Source: Desulfobacterium sp. (GTDB lineage: Bacteria; Desulfobacterota; Desulfobacteria; Desulfobacterales; Desulfobacteraceae). Taken from it: a stretch of 64,000 bases of DNA. The notes beneath the pieces were generated by a model. It had not been told where the DNA came from and made no database searches. It worked only from the letters and a program-made list of their open reading frames with translations. Position numbers and translations under genes: made by a program. Of the stretch, positions 43,822-52,307 are shown piece after piece (position 1 is the first letter of the stretch; every line of letters starts with the position of its first letter). Location: contig JAEINR010000014.1 of the NCBI GenBank assembly GCA_016342325.1, positions 32,359-96,358 of the forward strand. The letters run 5' to 3'.

Positions 43822-46194
43822 GTGAGCTGGAAGAATCTAACGGTTGGCAAAAAGATCGCAGTGGGCTTTGGCGTAACATTAACTTTGCTGGGGTTTGTCG
43901 GTTTCTTGGGGTATAACGGCGTTGGCGGGATCGTCAAGAATGCTGGCCAGGTTATTGAGGGCAACAAACTGGATGCGAATCTGGCCCAGAAAGAGGTTGA
44001 TCACCTGAACTGGGCCAACAAGGTCAATGCTCTCTTAACCGATGAAAATGTGACAGCGCTGGATGTGCAGACCGATCACCGTTCGTGTGCTTTTGGCAAG
44101 TGGCTTTACGGTGAAGGCCGCAGGTCGACGGAAGCCCTGGTTCCCTCCCTGGCTCCCCTGCTAAAGGAGATCGAGGAACCGCACAAAAACGTGCATGAGT
44201 CAGCCATTGAGATCAAAAAACATTTTATTCAGGCAGATGAGACGCTCCCCGTCTTTCTGGTGGAGAAGATGGTGGATCACCTCAATTGGATAAACAAAGT
44301 CCAGGCGCTTTTCGTTAAAAATCTCCCGGAACTTGATGTCACGACCGATGCCCAGCGTTGCGGTCTGGGCAAGTTCCTCGCTAGCGACGCCGGCCGTAAA
44401 GCTGCGGCTTCCGATCCGGAACTGGCCCGGCTGATCAATGCGCTTAAAGGCCCCCATGCCAGGTTGCATGCCTCGGCCGCCAAAATCCAAAAGAGCTGGA
44501 AGCAGGCCCATCCCGGTTTGATAGATACCTTGAGAGCCCGGCTGGACGATCACCGGAAATGGGCGGCCGTGATTTCTACCAACCTCCTTACCAACAAAGA
44601 GATCCATGTTACCACTGATCCCTTAAAGTGCGGATTCGGCAAGTGGCTCAACAGCCGCGAGTGCATGGACATGTCCGCCAGTTGGCCGGAATTCGGTGCC
44701 ATTATCGCCAGGGTGATGGTGCCCCATGGAAATCTTCACCATACAGCAGTCAAAATTAGTGAGGCCGTGGATCATGATACCCGGGTGGGTATCTTTGAGA
44801 ACGAGCTATCCGTAGAACTTGAAAACGTTGTCAGCTATTTTGATCAATTGATTGACCTTGAAAAAAAGAACATTGAGGCGGGCAAACAGGCGCTCAATAT
44901 TTTTGAAACCGAAACGCTGACAGCCCTTGGACAGACCCAGACCGCCATGGAACATCTTGCCCGCCGGGCAGATGCCATGCTCGATGGAATGAAGCAAGGC
45001 AGGAAAACCTATGCCGGGAAGACGCTGCCGGCCCTTGGGCAGACCCAGGAACTCATTGGCAAGCTTCGCCGGGAAGCGAAAAATAACATCATGACCGATG
45101 TTGTGATGCTGAAAGCCGCCCAGGCCACCCAGCGGAACGTGAGCATCGTGGGGGCTGTGGCCATTGTCCTGGGGTTACTGCTGGCCTTTGTTATTGCAAA
45201 GGGCATCACCGTTGCACTACAACAGATCTCCTTACAGATGAACGAGGGCGCAGTCCAAGTGGCAGCGGCATCCGGCCAGGTCGCCGCTTCCAGCGAGGAG
45301 CAGGCCGAGGGCGCCTATGAACAGGCGGCATCCATTGAGGAGACCTCCTCTTCCATGGAAGAGCTATCTTCCATGACCAAACAGAATGCGGACAATGCTG
45401 ACCAGGCCGATAATCTTATGAAAGAGGCCAACCTGGTTGTTTCAAAGGCCAATGATTCCATGACCCAGCTTACCTCTTCCATGGATGAGATCAGCAAGGC
45501 CAGCGTGGAGACATCCAAGATCATCAAGACCATTGACGAAATTGCCTTCCAGACCAACCTTTTGGCATTGAATGCCGCGGTGGAAGCCGCCCGTGCCGGT
45601 GAAGCAGGCGCTGGGTTTGCCGTTGTGGCAGATGAAGTGAGAAATCTTGCCATACGCGCCGCCGATGCCGCCAGGAATACGGCAGACCTTATCGAGGGCA
45701 CCGTGAAAAAGGTGAATGACGGCTCTGAGCTGGTGACCAATACCAATGACGCTTTTGCCCAGGTTGCGGAAAGCTCCCAAAAGGTAGGAGAACTGGTGGG
45801 GGAGATCTCGGTTGCATCAGAGGAACAGGCCCAGGGAATTGAACAGATCAATAGAGCCATCTCTGAAATGGACAGGATTGTTCAGCAGAATGCGGCCAAT
45901 GCCGAGGAGACCGCATCCGCATCAGAAGAGATGAACTCCCAGGCAGAGCAGATGAAATCAGCGTCGGACGAGCTGATGGCAATGGTCGGGGGGGCAGGAA
46001 AAAGGGATCGCCAATTTTTAGCAACAGGCGCAACAGGCGCGACAGGTGCAAAATCGGTAAGCCGACCGGCGCACCACGCCCTTGCTTCACCTGGGAAAAA
46101 GGCCGGAACCAGTAATCTGTTGGGAAAGAAGGCAACGGAAGTGAAGCCTGAACAGCTCATTCCCATGGATGATGACGATTTTCAGGATTTTTAG
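43822..46194 (+). CDS. Methyl-accepting chemotaxis protein with three CZB-like sensor domains
   Basis: The 790-residue receptor has membrane helices at about 10-33 and 438-460. Between them are three CZB-like zinc-binding modules in tandem, about 55-130, 150-222 and 235-310. The first two have VDHLNW..., a Cys motif (CAFGKWL, CGLGKFL) and a PHxxxH end; the third keeps DDHRKW, CGFGKWL and PHGNLHH. Helices up to residue 435 and a cytoplasmic signalling domain follow ([18 protein letters not shown] near 580). CZB domains sense zinc or HOCl-type oxidants through their Cys. I chose the GTG at 43822 because AGGAGG lies 8 bases upstream. It is coupled to cheW. Confidence 0.88.
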   Translation: MSWKNLTVGKKIAVGFGVTLTLLGFVGFLGYNGVGGIVKNAGQVIEGNKLDANLAQKEVDHLNWANKVNALLTDENVTALDVQTDHRSCAFGKWLYGEGRRSTEALVPSLAPLLKEIEEPHKNVHESAIEIKKHFIQADETLPVFLVEKMVDHLNWINKVQALFVKNLPELDVTTDAQRCGLGKFLASDAGRKAAASDPELARLINALKGPHARLHASAAKIQKSWKQAHPGLIDTLRARLDDHRKWAAVISTNLLTNKEIHVTTDPLKCGFGKWLNSRECMDMSASWPEFGAIIARVMVPHGNLHHTAVKISEAVDHDTRVGIFENELSVELENVVSYFDQLIDLEKKNIEAGKQALNIFETETLTALGQTQTAMEHLARRADAMLDGMKQGRKTYAGKTLPALGQTQELIGKLRREAKNNIMTDVVMLKAAQATQRNVSIVGAVAIVLGLLLAFVIAKGITVALQQISLQMNEGAVQVAAASGQVAASSEEQAEGAYEQAASIEETSSSMEELSSMTKQNADNADQADNLMKEANLVVSKANDSMTQLTSSMDEISKASVETSKIIKTIDEIAFQTNLLALNAAVEAARAGEAGAGFAVVADEVRNLAIRAADAARNTADLIEGTVKKVNDGSELVTNTNDAFAQVAESSQKVGELVGEISVASEEQAQGIEQINRAISEMDRIVQQNAANAEETASASEEMNSQAEQMKSASDELMAMVGGAGKRDRQFLATGATGATGAKSVSRPAHHALASPGKKAGTSNLLGKKATEVKPEQLIPMDDDDFQDF

Positions 46195-46210
46195 GTGGGT
46201 TGCAGGAAGC

Positions 46211-46291
46211 GCTTAGCTTCTTAGCTTTGGTTTTCGTGTTATTTTGGCAAAACGATCAGAGAACCTCTTTGGTTCCGGCTTGTCCAGGTTA
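46211..46291 (+). repeat. Dispersed intergenic element, family 1, copy C
   Basis: It starts GCTTAGCTTCTTAGC and contains TTTTCGTGTTATTTTGGCA, the arms AACC/GGTT and the tail CCGGCTTGTCCAGGTTA. It lies just after the CZB receptor gene and faces copy D across the small membrane gene. Confidence 0.78.
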
Positions 46292-46319
46292 CGTTTGACT
46301 CTGTGGTCTAACAGGCAAA

Positions 46320-46346
46320 CCACCCCATTCCCAGGGAATCGGGTGG
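46320..46346. repeat. Hairpin of 13 bp with one mismatch
   Basis: CCACCCCATTCCC pairs with GGGAATCGGGTGG across a very small loop. There is no T tail. It lies after the end of the small membrane gene on the minus strand and could stabilise or end its transcript. Confidence 0.5.
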
Positions 46347-46387
46347 CATGCCTGGGGGCTCATTACATCAATGGTTGAGTTTCCATT

Positions 46388-46585
46388 TCAGACGATTTCA
46401 CACTGCTTGTTCAACCGGAGCCGAATAACGTAGACGGCCAGTATGAACAGGGGAACCGCCACCAGAAATCCGATGATCGGAAGAACTGAAAAGGCGAGCA
46501 GCGTAAAAGCTGCGGCCCCTACCAGCATGAATACGGCAAGCAGCACGATGGAGATTTTTTGGGGAAGGCATCTTGTAAACATCAT
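46388..46585 (-). CDS. Small membrane protein of unknown function
   Basis: The 65-residue protein (MMFTRCLPQKIS...) has two predicted membrane helices at about 12-32 and 34-52 and a basic tail (RLRLNKQ). I do not recognise a family. AAAGGAGGACGTT before the ATG is an excellent ribosome site, which supports a real gene. It is enclosed by two inverted copies of the family-1 repeat, with only about 90 and 36 bases between gene and repeats. Confidence 0.6.
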   Translation of the reverse strand: MMFTRCLPQKISIVLLAVFMLVGAAAFTLLAFSVLPIIGFLVAVPLFILAVYVIRLRLNKQCEIV

Positions 46586-46621
46586 AACGTCCTCCTTTGA
46601 TACGTGTTGGACTTAAACATT

Positions 46622-46699
46622 TAACCTGGACAAGCCAGAACCAAAAATGTTTCTGATTCCCTTGTCCAAATAACGCGAAAATCAGAGCTAAAAAGTTAA
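46622..46699 (-). repeat. Dispersed intergenic element, family 1, copy D (inverted)
   Basis: It begins TAACCTGGACAAGCC and ends with CGCGAAAATCAGAGCTAAA, the reverse of copy C. It is the most complete copy. The arms TCTGATT and AATCAGA pair. Confidence 0.8.
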
Positions 46700-46829
46700 T
46701 CCTTAACCTTAAAATAAGGACTCTGACATGGAATGCAACGGTCCGGCAGGTTTGGGCCGGATTTCCATTGATCCCATGGGCAATGCTTTCCACCGCTTCC
46801 TTCCTTCTTCTATCCCTTCTTTGTTTTTT

Positions 46830-46909
46830 TTAGGTTGAGAAAAAATACCCGTTCCCTTACATTCCGTCACAGCTTTGCAACCCATCTCTTGGAAAGGAAG
46901 ACCGATTGA
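46830..46909 (+). pseudogene. C-terminal remnant of a tyrosine recombinase/integrase
   Basis: The frame ending in the TGA at 46907-46909 reads RHSFATHLLERKTD, the catalytic box (RHSFATHLL, Arg and His of the R-H-x-x-R site) of phage and integron integrases. Upstream codons no longer resemble one. The stop touches the sbcD start codon. The rest of 46586-46909 contains only family-1 copy D and AT-rich sequence. Confidence 0.6.
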
Positions 46910-48169
46910 ATGAACATTCTCCACACGTCTGACTGGCATCTGGGCCAGAACTTAATGTTCAGGGAGAGAAAAAAGGAGCACGAACATTTTCTTGACTGGC
47001 TGCTCGTAACCATTGAAACCCGGGCCATTGATCTTTTGATCGTTGCAGGAGACATTTTTGATACGGCCACCCCTCCCAACTATGCCCTGTCCATGTACTA
47101 TCGGTTTTTGTCCCGGGCATCCGCGACCTGCTGCCGCAAGATCGTCATTGTCGGGGGAAACCACGATTCCGTGGCCTGCCTCAACGCACCCAGGGAGATC
47201 CTCGCGGCCATGGAGGTCCATGTTGTCGGCGGTATCACCGGGGATCTTGGGGAGGAGATCATCCCGGTCAGGGACGGGTCCGGCCAACCATCGGCCATTG
47301 TCTGCGCTGTCCCCTTTCTCAGGGACCGGGACATCCGGCGCTCCCTTCCCGGGGAGAGCTATGAGGAGAAGAACAAGGCCCTGGCTTTGGGGATCAAGGC
47401 GCACTATGAGGCCGTAGCCGAAAAAGCCCTGGAAGCCCTGGACCGATCCCGGCCGGTGCCCATCATTGCCACGGGCCACCTTTTTGCGGCAGGGGGCGAG
47501 GTAAAGGAGGGGGAGCATATTCGGGATATCCATGTGGGAAGCCTTGATAAGTTCAACGTCTCCCAGATTCCGGCGGCCTTTGACTATGTGGCCCTGGGTC
47601 ACCTCCACCGGGCCCAGACCGCAGGAGGCCTGGACCATGTCCGCTATTCAGGCTCCCCCATTCCCTTGAGTTTCAGCGAGGCCGGCAGCAAAAAACAGGT
47701 GCTTGCCATCACCCTTGGACAAGGCAAGGGCCCCATAAAAATTCACCCCCTGGAGGTGCCGGAGTTCCAGCGGCTCAGGGCGGTCAAGGGCGATCTGGAG
47801 AGTGTCCTTGAGACCCTTGAGGTCCTAAAAGCCGAGGGGGGGGGACCGGGGTCTGATTTTCCCTTTACCTGGGTGGAGATCTCCGTGGACAGCGAGACCT
47901 GGCAACCGGACACCGAGGAGCGGATCAACCTGGGTGTGGAAGGGTCAAACCTTGAAGTTTTTGCCATCAAGCGTTTGAAAAAACAGGCGATCCTCTGCGG
48001 GGAGGAGATGGACAGTACCACCGAGCTTGCCCACTTTACACCGGAAGAGGTGTTTGAGAAACGTCTGGAGGCGGAAGGGGACATGGCGCCCGGGGTGAAA
48101 GAGGAGATGACCCTGACCTTCAGGGAGATAACCGCCATGATCGACGAGGAGGACCCGGAGCTGCCATGA
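46910..48169 (+). CDS. sbcD: Exonuclease SbcD subunit (Mre11-type nuclease)
   Basis: The 419-residue metallophosphoesterase is the nuclease half of SbcCD, which cuts DNA hairpins and blocked ends. It shows HTSDWHLG at 5-12, VAGDIFDTATPP near 46, GGNHDS near 83, GHLF near 187 and ALGHLHRAQ near 225, together the two-manganese site. The C-terminus (about 320-419) interacts with SbcC. AAAGGAAG precedes the ATG, which abuts an integrase fossil. Its last four bases overlap sbcC. Hairpin-cleaving activity is notable in a region rich in long palindromes. Confidence 0.93.
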   Translation: MNILHTSDWHLGQNLMFRERKKEHEHFLDWLLVTIETRAIDLLIVAGDIFDTATPPNYALSMYYRFLSRASATCCRKIVIVGGNHDSVACLNAPREILAAMEVHVVGGITGDLGEEIIPVRDGSGQPSAIVCAVPFLRDRDIRRSLPGESYEEKNKALALGIKAHYEAVAEKALEALDRSRPVPIIATGHLFAAGGEVKEGEHIRDIHVGSLDKFNVSQIPAAFDYVALGHLHRAQTAGGLDHVRYSGSPIPLSFSEAGSKKQVLAITLGQGKGPIKIHPLEVPEFQRLRAVKGDLESVLETLEVLKAEGGGPGSDFPFTWVEISVDSETWQPDTEERINLGVEGSNLEVFAIKRLKKQAILCGEEMDSTTELAHFTPEEVFEKRLEAEGDMAPGVKEEMTLTFREITAMIDEEDPELP

Positions 48170-51100
48170 GAATTCTTACCATTGCCCTGACCAACATCAA
48201 TTCATTAAAGGGACATTTTCTGATCGATTTCGATCAATTTATTCCGGGCCGGGCCGGGGTGTTTGCCATCACCGGTCCCACCGGTGCCGGCAAGACAAGC
48301 ATCCTTGACGGACTCTGCGCCGCCCTCTACGGCAGGACCCCCAGGCTTCCCAGGGCCGGGGAGATGGAGGAGCTCATGACCCATCACACCGGCGAATGCG
48401 CAAGCGAGGTGACCTTTACTGTGAACGGGAAAAAATACCGCTCCTGGTACGGCCGCCACAGGGCGCGCAAAAAGCCGGACGGAGCGATCCAGGCGGCCAA
48501 CATGGAGCTCATCGATGTTGCGACCGGGACCATCATGGCATCCAAATCCAAGGTGCCCAAGGCGGTGGAGGATCTCACGGGTCTCGATTTTGACCGGTTT
48601 TGCCGCTCCATGCTCCTGGCCCAGGGCAATTTTGCCGCCTTTCTCAAGGCCAGCGACGACGAGCGGGCCGTGCTCCTTGAAAAGATCACCGGCACCCGGA
48701 TCTACTCCCTCATCTCCCAAAAGAGCTTTGAACGGAACAAGGTGGAGGAGGTCAAGCTTGCCGCCATTCAGCAGATGCTGGCAAATTTCAACCTGCTTTC
48801 CAGGGACGAAATTGATGGGATTGAGGAGCGGATCAAAGAAAAAAAGGGAGAGATCACCCTTGCCGAAGAAAAGCGAAAGGCACTTCTTACCCAGAAGCAG
48901 TTTCTCATGGATGTTGCAGCCTGCAGGGGAACGGCCCTCAAGTGCAGGACTGATCTGGAACAGCTTGTGACCCGTGAAAAGCAGGCGGCCCCGGATCTTG
49001 AACGCTTACAACAGGCCCGCAGGGCATCCCCTTTTTCGGCAGCCTATGCCACCCTTGCTGGATCAAGGGAGATCTGCCAAGCCCTTGAAAAGAAAATCCT
49101 CACGGGCAAAGCGGCCCTCCCCCGGATCAACGAAGCCCTCAAGACCCTGAAGACACAGCACGGGCTGGATGCAAACCGCGTCGACACCCTGGGGAAAACC
49201 GTTGAAATTCGGCTGGAACTCCTTGAGGAGATCGGGCGCTTTCTCCCCCTTATCCGGGAGCATATACGGGAACTTCATAATGAAGAGGCACGGCTGGCCC
49301 GGAAAGCTGCCGATAAAAAGAGCACCCTTGGCAGTCTCAAAATTGCGGAACAAACGGCCCTGGAGCGGAAGAACACGGTTGAGCGCCTGACACAAGAGCT
49401 TAAGCTGCGGGTCGTTGAAAAGGAAAAGATTGCCCATGACCTGGCGAAAGGGTTTGGCAAGGACGATGAAACCGGGCTTGAAGCTTCCCTCAGGAACCTG
49501 GAAGCCCGGAAACGCCTTATTGAGAAACAGAAGGAGCGGGCAAAAGAGGCCCACAATCGATCTGAAAAGATCAAGGGGCTTATCACCTCGGTCAAGGCAT
49601 GCCGGGAACGGTTAGACCAGGTCTTAAAACGGGAAGGCCCCCTTGGTGAAAGGGAGGCGGAACTTGCAAGAACCCTTGGGGATCTCAAGGCGGCCCGGGA
49701 GATCGAGCTAAAGATACTCAGCCTGGAACAGATGCGAAAAGAGCTGGTCCAGGATGCGCCCTGTCCCCTATGCGGTGCCACAGACCACCCCTTTGCAGGG
49801 GAGATCCCTGAAACCGGAACCACGGCAAAGGCCATTGCTACAACCGAGGAAAGCCTTGCCCGGCTCAATCGGGAAAAGCAGGCCCTTGGGGCACAACGGG
49901 TGGAACTTGTTAACACCATCAAGAACCATCAAGAACGGATCGTTGAGGAAGAGGCAGGGGAGGGCCGTGCCCGAAACCAGGCCGATATCCTGGCAGAGCA
50001 GACCGGGATTTGCCTTCCCATCTCCCAATGGCAGGCACTTGAGCGCCATGAAGCAGAGGTGACACAAGCCCTTGTTGGGGTAGAGAAATCCCTGAACGCC
50101 CTTAAAAAGTTGAACCAGGCCCTGGCTCAGTCGGACAAGCTGATCCAGCAGGGGGAAAAGGCCCGGGGCCGTGGCGAGGTTGACGCTGTCAATGCCCTTG
50201 CCGCAGCGGACAAACTCAAGGAAAAGGTGGCCGGACTTGAAACGGAGACAGGCGAGATCAACACCCTCCTGACAGAGAAGCGCAATAACCTGGCAGGGCT
50301 CATGGAACAATGCCGGAAGCGGGCCCAAAAAGCCGATCTTGAAACCGTGTCCTTAAAGGCCCCTGATCGTGTTGAAAAAGAGCTGAAAGGTCTTAAAGAA
50401 CGCCTCAAAAACAACGTGAAGCAGGCGCAGCAAGGCCTTGCAGAGCTTGAAAAAACCATCACCCGCACCGAGGCCCGGCGCCAGGGAACCCACGAGGGGA
50501 TCGAAACCTCCGAAAACGAGCTTGGGGCTGCCATGGAAACGGCCAAAACCCTGACAGAGCGGTTCAACACTGAGATTCAAGCTGCCGGATTTGTCCATGA
50601 GAATGCGTTTCTGAAGGCCAGGCTTCCCCAGAAGGCGCTTGGGGAGCTGGAAACCCTTGCCGGAACCCTCAACAACCAGCGGGTCAAACTCGAGGCCCTG
50701 GCCCGGGACAACGAGGCACGGCTTGAAGCCCTTGTGGAAAATCCGGAAACGGAAGAGACCGTGGAGGCGCTCCAGGAGAAGGAGGCCGTGCTCACCCAAA
50801 CCTTGGCCGAGCTGACCCGGCTGAAGCACGGGGACGAGTTTACCCTTGAGGAGAACCGGAAACGGTGGGCCGAGCACCGGGAAAAGCTGGAACAGGAGGG
50901 ACGCCAGCGGGCCGAGACCCGGCGGTGGCAAGGCCTGAACCAGCTGATCGGGCAGCAGGACGGGGGGAAGTTTCGGAAATTTGCCCAGGGCCTTACTTTA
51001 GACCGGCTCACCCTCAAGGCCAACATTTACCTTGCCATGCTGAGTCGGCGCTATCGCCTCAAGCGAAGCCTGGAGCATGATCTTGGGATCACGGTGATCG

Positions 51101-51426
51101 ACACCTATTTCGGGGACAGGATCAGGCCCACGGAAAACCTTTCGGGAGGGGAGTCCTTCCTTGTGAGCCTTTCCCTGGCCCTGGGGTTGTCCGACCTCAC
51201 CAGCCAGCGCACCAAGATCGAATCCCTCTTCCTTGACGAGGGGTTCGGCACCCTGGACACCGAGACCCTGGAGACGGCCCTTGCCGCCCTGGACACCCTC
51301 AATGCCTCGGGCAAGACCGTGGGCATCATCTCCCATGTGGATGCCTTAAAGGAACGCATTGCGGCCAAGATCGATGTGGTGCCCGTGTCCGGCGGCACCA
51401 GCATCATCAGGGTAATGGGCCAGTGA
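48166..51426 (+). CDS. sbcC: Exonuclease SbcC subunit (Rad50-type ATPase)
   Basis: The 1,086-residue SMC-like ATPase has Walker A TGPTGAGKTSILDGL at about 35-50. Two long coiled coils meet at the zinc hook CPLCGATDHPF near 532, and the C-terminal half-ATPase has the signature NLSGGESFLVSLSLALGL near 990 and Walker B FLDEGFGTLD near 1022. With SbcD it forms the SbcCD complex that opens hairpins and processes double-strand breaks. ATGA overlap with sbcD indicates coupled translation. Confidence 0.93.
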   Translation: MRILTIALTNINSLKGHFLIDFDQFIPGRAGVFAITGPTGAGKTSILDGLCAALYGRTPRLPRAGEMEELMTHHTGECASEVTFTVNGKKYRSWYGRHRARKKPDGAIQAANMELIDVATGTIMASKSKVPKAVEDLTGLDFDRFCRSMLLAQGNFAAFLKASDDERAVLLEKITGTRIYSLISQKSFERNKVEEVKLAAIQQMLANFNLLSRDEIDGIEERIKEKKGEITLAEEKRKALLTQKQFLMDVAACRGTALKCRTDLEQLVTREKQAAPDLERLQQARRASPFSAAYATLAGSREICQALEKKILTGKAALPRINEALKTLKTQHGLDANRVDTLGKTVEIRLELLEEIGRFLPLIREHIRELHNEEARLARKAADKKSTLGSLKIAEQTALERKNTVERLTQELKLRVVEKEKIAHDLAKGFGKDDETGLEASLRNLEARKRLIEKQKERAKEAHNRSEKIKGLITSVKACRERLDQVLKREGPLGEREAELARTLGDLKAAREIELKILSLEQMRKELVQDAPCPLCGATDHPFAGEIPETGTTAKAIATTEESLARLNREKQALGAQRVELVNTIKNHQERIVEEEAGEGRARNQADILAEQTGICLPISQWQALERHEAEVTQALVGVEKSLNALKKLNQALAQSDKLIQQGEKARGRGEVDAVNALAAADKLKEKVAGLETETGEINTLLTEKRNNLAGLMEQCRKRAQKADLETVSLKAPDRVEKELKGLKERLKNNVKQAQQGLAELEKTITRTEARRQGTHEGIETSENELGAAMETAKTLTERFNTEIQAAGFVHENAFLKARLPQKALGELETLAGTLNNQRVKLEALARDNEARLEALVENPETEETVEALQEKEAVLTQTLAELTRLKHGDEFTLEENRKRWAEHREKLEQEGRQRAETRRWQGLNQLIGQQDGGKFRKFAQGLTLDRLTLKANIYLAMLSRRYRLKRSLEHDLGITVIDTYFGDRIRPTENLSGGESFLVSLSLALGLSDLTSQRTKIESLFLDEGFGTLDTETLETALAALDTLNASGKTVGIISHVDALKERIAAKIDVVPVSGGTSIIRVMGQ

Positions 51427-51512
51427 GGCAAATTATATATTGATAAAGGCTGGAAAATCGACTAACAAAGGAACCATCCATAGGAACATCAACAACCCAT
51501 AAGGAGCGACAC

Positions 51513-51932
51513 ATGGACGACTGTATTTTCTGTAAGATCATCAAGGGCGAGATCCCGAGCTTCAAGGTGTATGAGGATGAAAAGGTGTTTGCCTTTGAGG
51601 ACATCAACCCCATCTCACCGGGCCACACCCTGGTGATTCCCAAAAACCACGCTGAAAATATCTGGGATATATCCGAGGAAGATCTGCTGGCCGTGCAGCG
51701 GGCATCCAAAAAGATCGCCCAGGGCATCAAGGAGGCCCTGGGTGTCGACGGCATCGCCTGCATGCAGCTCAACGGCCGTGCCGTGAACCAGGAGGTGATG
51801 CACTACCACCTTCATCTGGTGCCCAGAAGGGCCGACCAACCCGCCCTTCCCATTACCCGATGGAGTCTCAAGCCTGGCAACATGGACGAGATCAAGGAGC
51901 GGGCAGAGAAGATCAGCGCCGCCATTAAATAA
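51513..51932 (+). CDS. HIT-family nucleotide hydrolase
   Basis: The 139-residue protein has the histidine triad MHYHLHLVPRR near 105-114, with the second His as the phosphoryl acceptor, and the N-terminal CIFCKIIKGEIP, a zinc-binding start typical of Hint/HinT proteins. It hydrolyses AMP-linked substrates such as aminoacyl- or lysyl-adenylates in the cytosol. AAGGAG lies before the ATG. It follows sbcC by 86 bases and seems to be transcribed with or after it. Confidence 0.9.
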   Translation: MDDCIFCKIIKGEIPSFKVYEDEKVFAFEDINPISPGHTLVIPKNHAENIWDISEEDLLAVQRASKKIAQGIKEALGVDGIACMQLNGRAVNQEVMHYHLHLVPRRADQPALPITRWSLKPGNMDEIKERAEKISAAIK

Positions 51933-52000
51933 CAGGACCTTCCAAACAGAAGACAGGCAAAGACAACACAATAGCGGTTCGGGCAGACACGGATGCACCC

Positions 52001-52091
52001 TAACCCGGACAAGCCAAAAGCCAAAAGCCAAAAGCCAAAAAGGTTTCTGATTCCCTTGTCAAAATAACACGAAAACTCGAGCTAAGAAGCT
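52001..52091 (-). repeat. Dispersed intergenic element, family 1, copy E with a 7-base satellite
   Basis: The inverted element begins TAACCCGGACAAGCC and ends GAGCTAAGAAGCTAA. At 52013-52040 the heptamer GCCAAAA is repeated four times, an expansion absent from the other copies. It fills part of the 375-base gap before the peptidase gene. Confidence 0.82.
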
Positions 52092-52131
52092 AAGGGAGTC
52101 CCCGGCCGGACTCCCAAACAAAAGAGCAGGA
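52092..52131. repeat. Hairpin element, family 3, copy 1
   Basis: AAGGGAGTCCCCGGCCGGAC followed by TCCCAAACAAAAGAGCAGGA; the 8 bp arms GGGAGTCC and GGACTCCC pair around CCGGCC. It abuts copy E. The remaining 52132-52307 shows a TTGACA at 52161 that might be a -35 element for the peptidase gene. Confidence 0.8.
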
Positions 52132-52307
52132 CAGACAATGTTTCTCATTTTATACCTTTGTTGACAAAACGCAATTTCCTCTCCCTTTATGCCTACACAT
52201 TCCAGTCATTTTGGGGTATTGTAACCGCCTGATGCTGAAACCCACTTGTCAGGCAGCCCAAGGGGAAACGCTGGATTGGCGAGCATGATGTGCAAAGGAG
52301 CAAGAGG

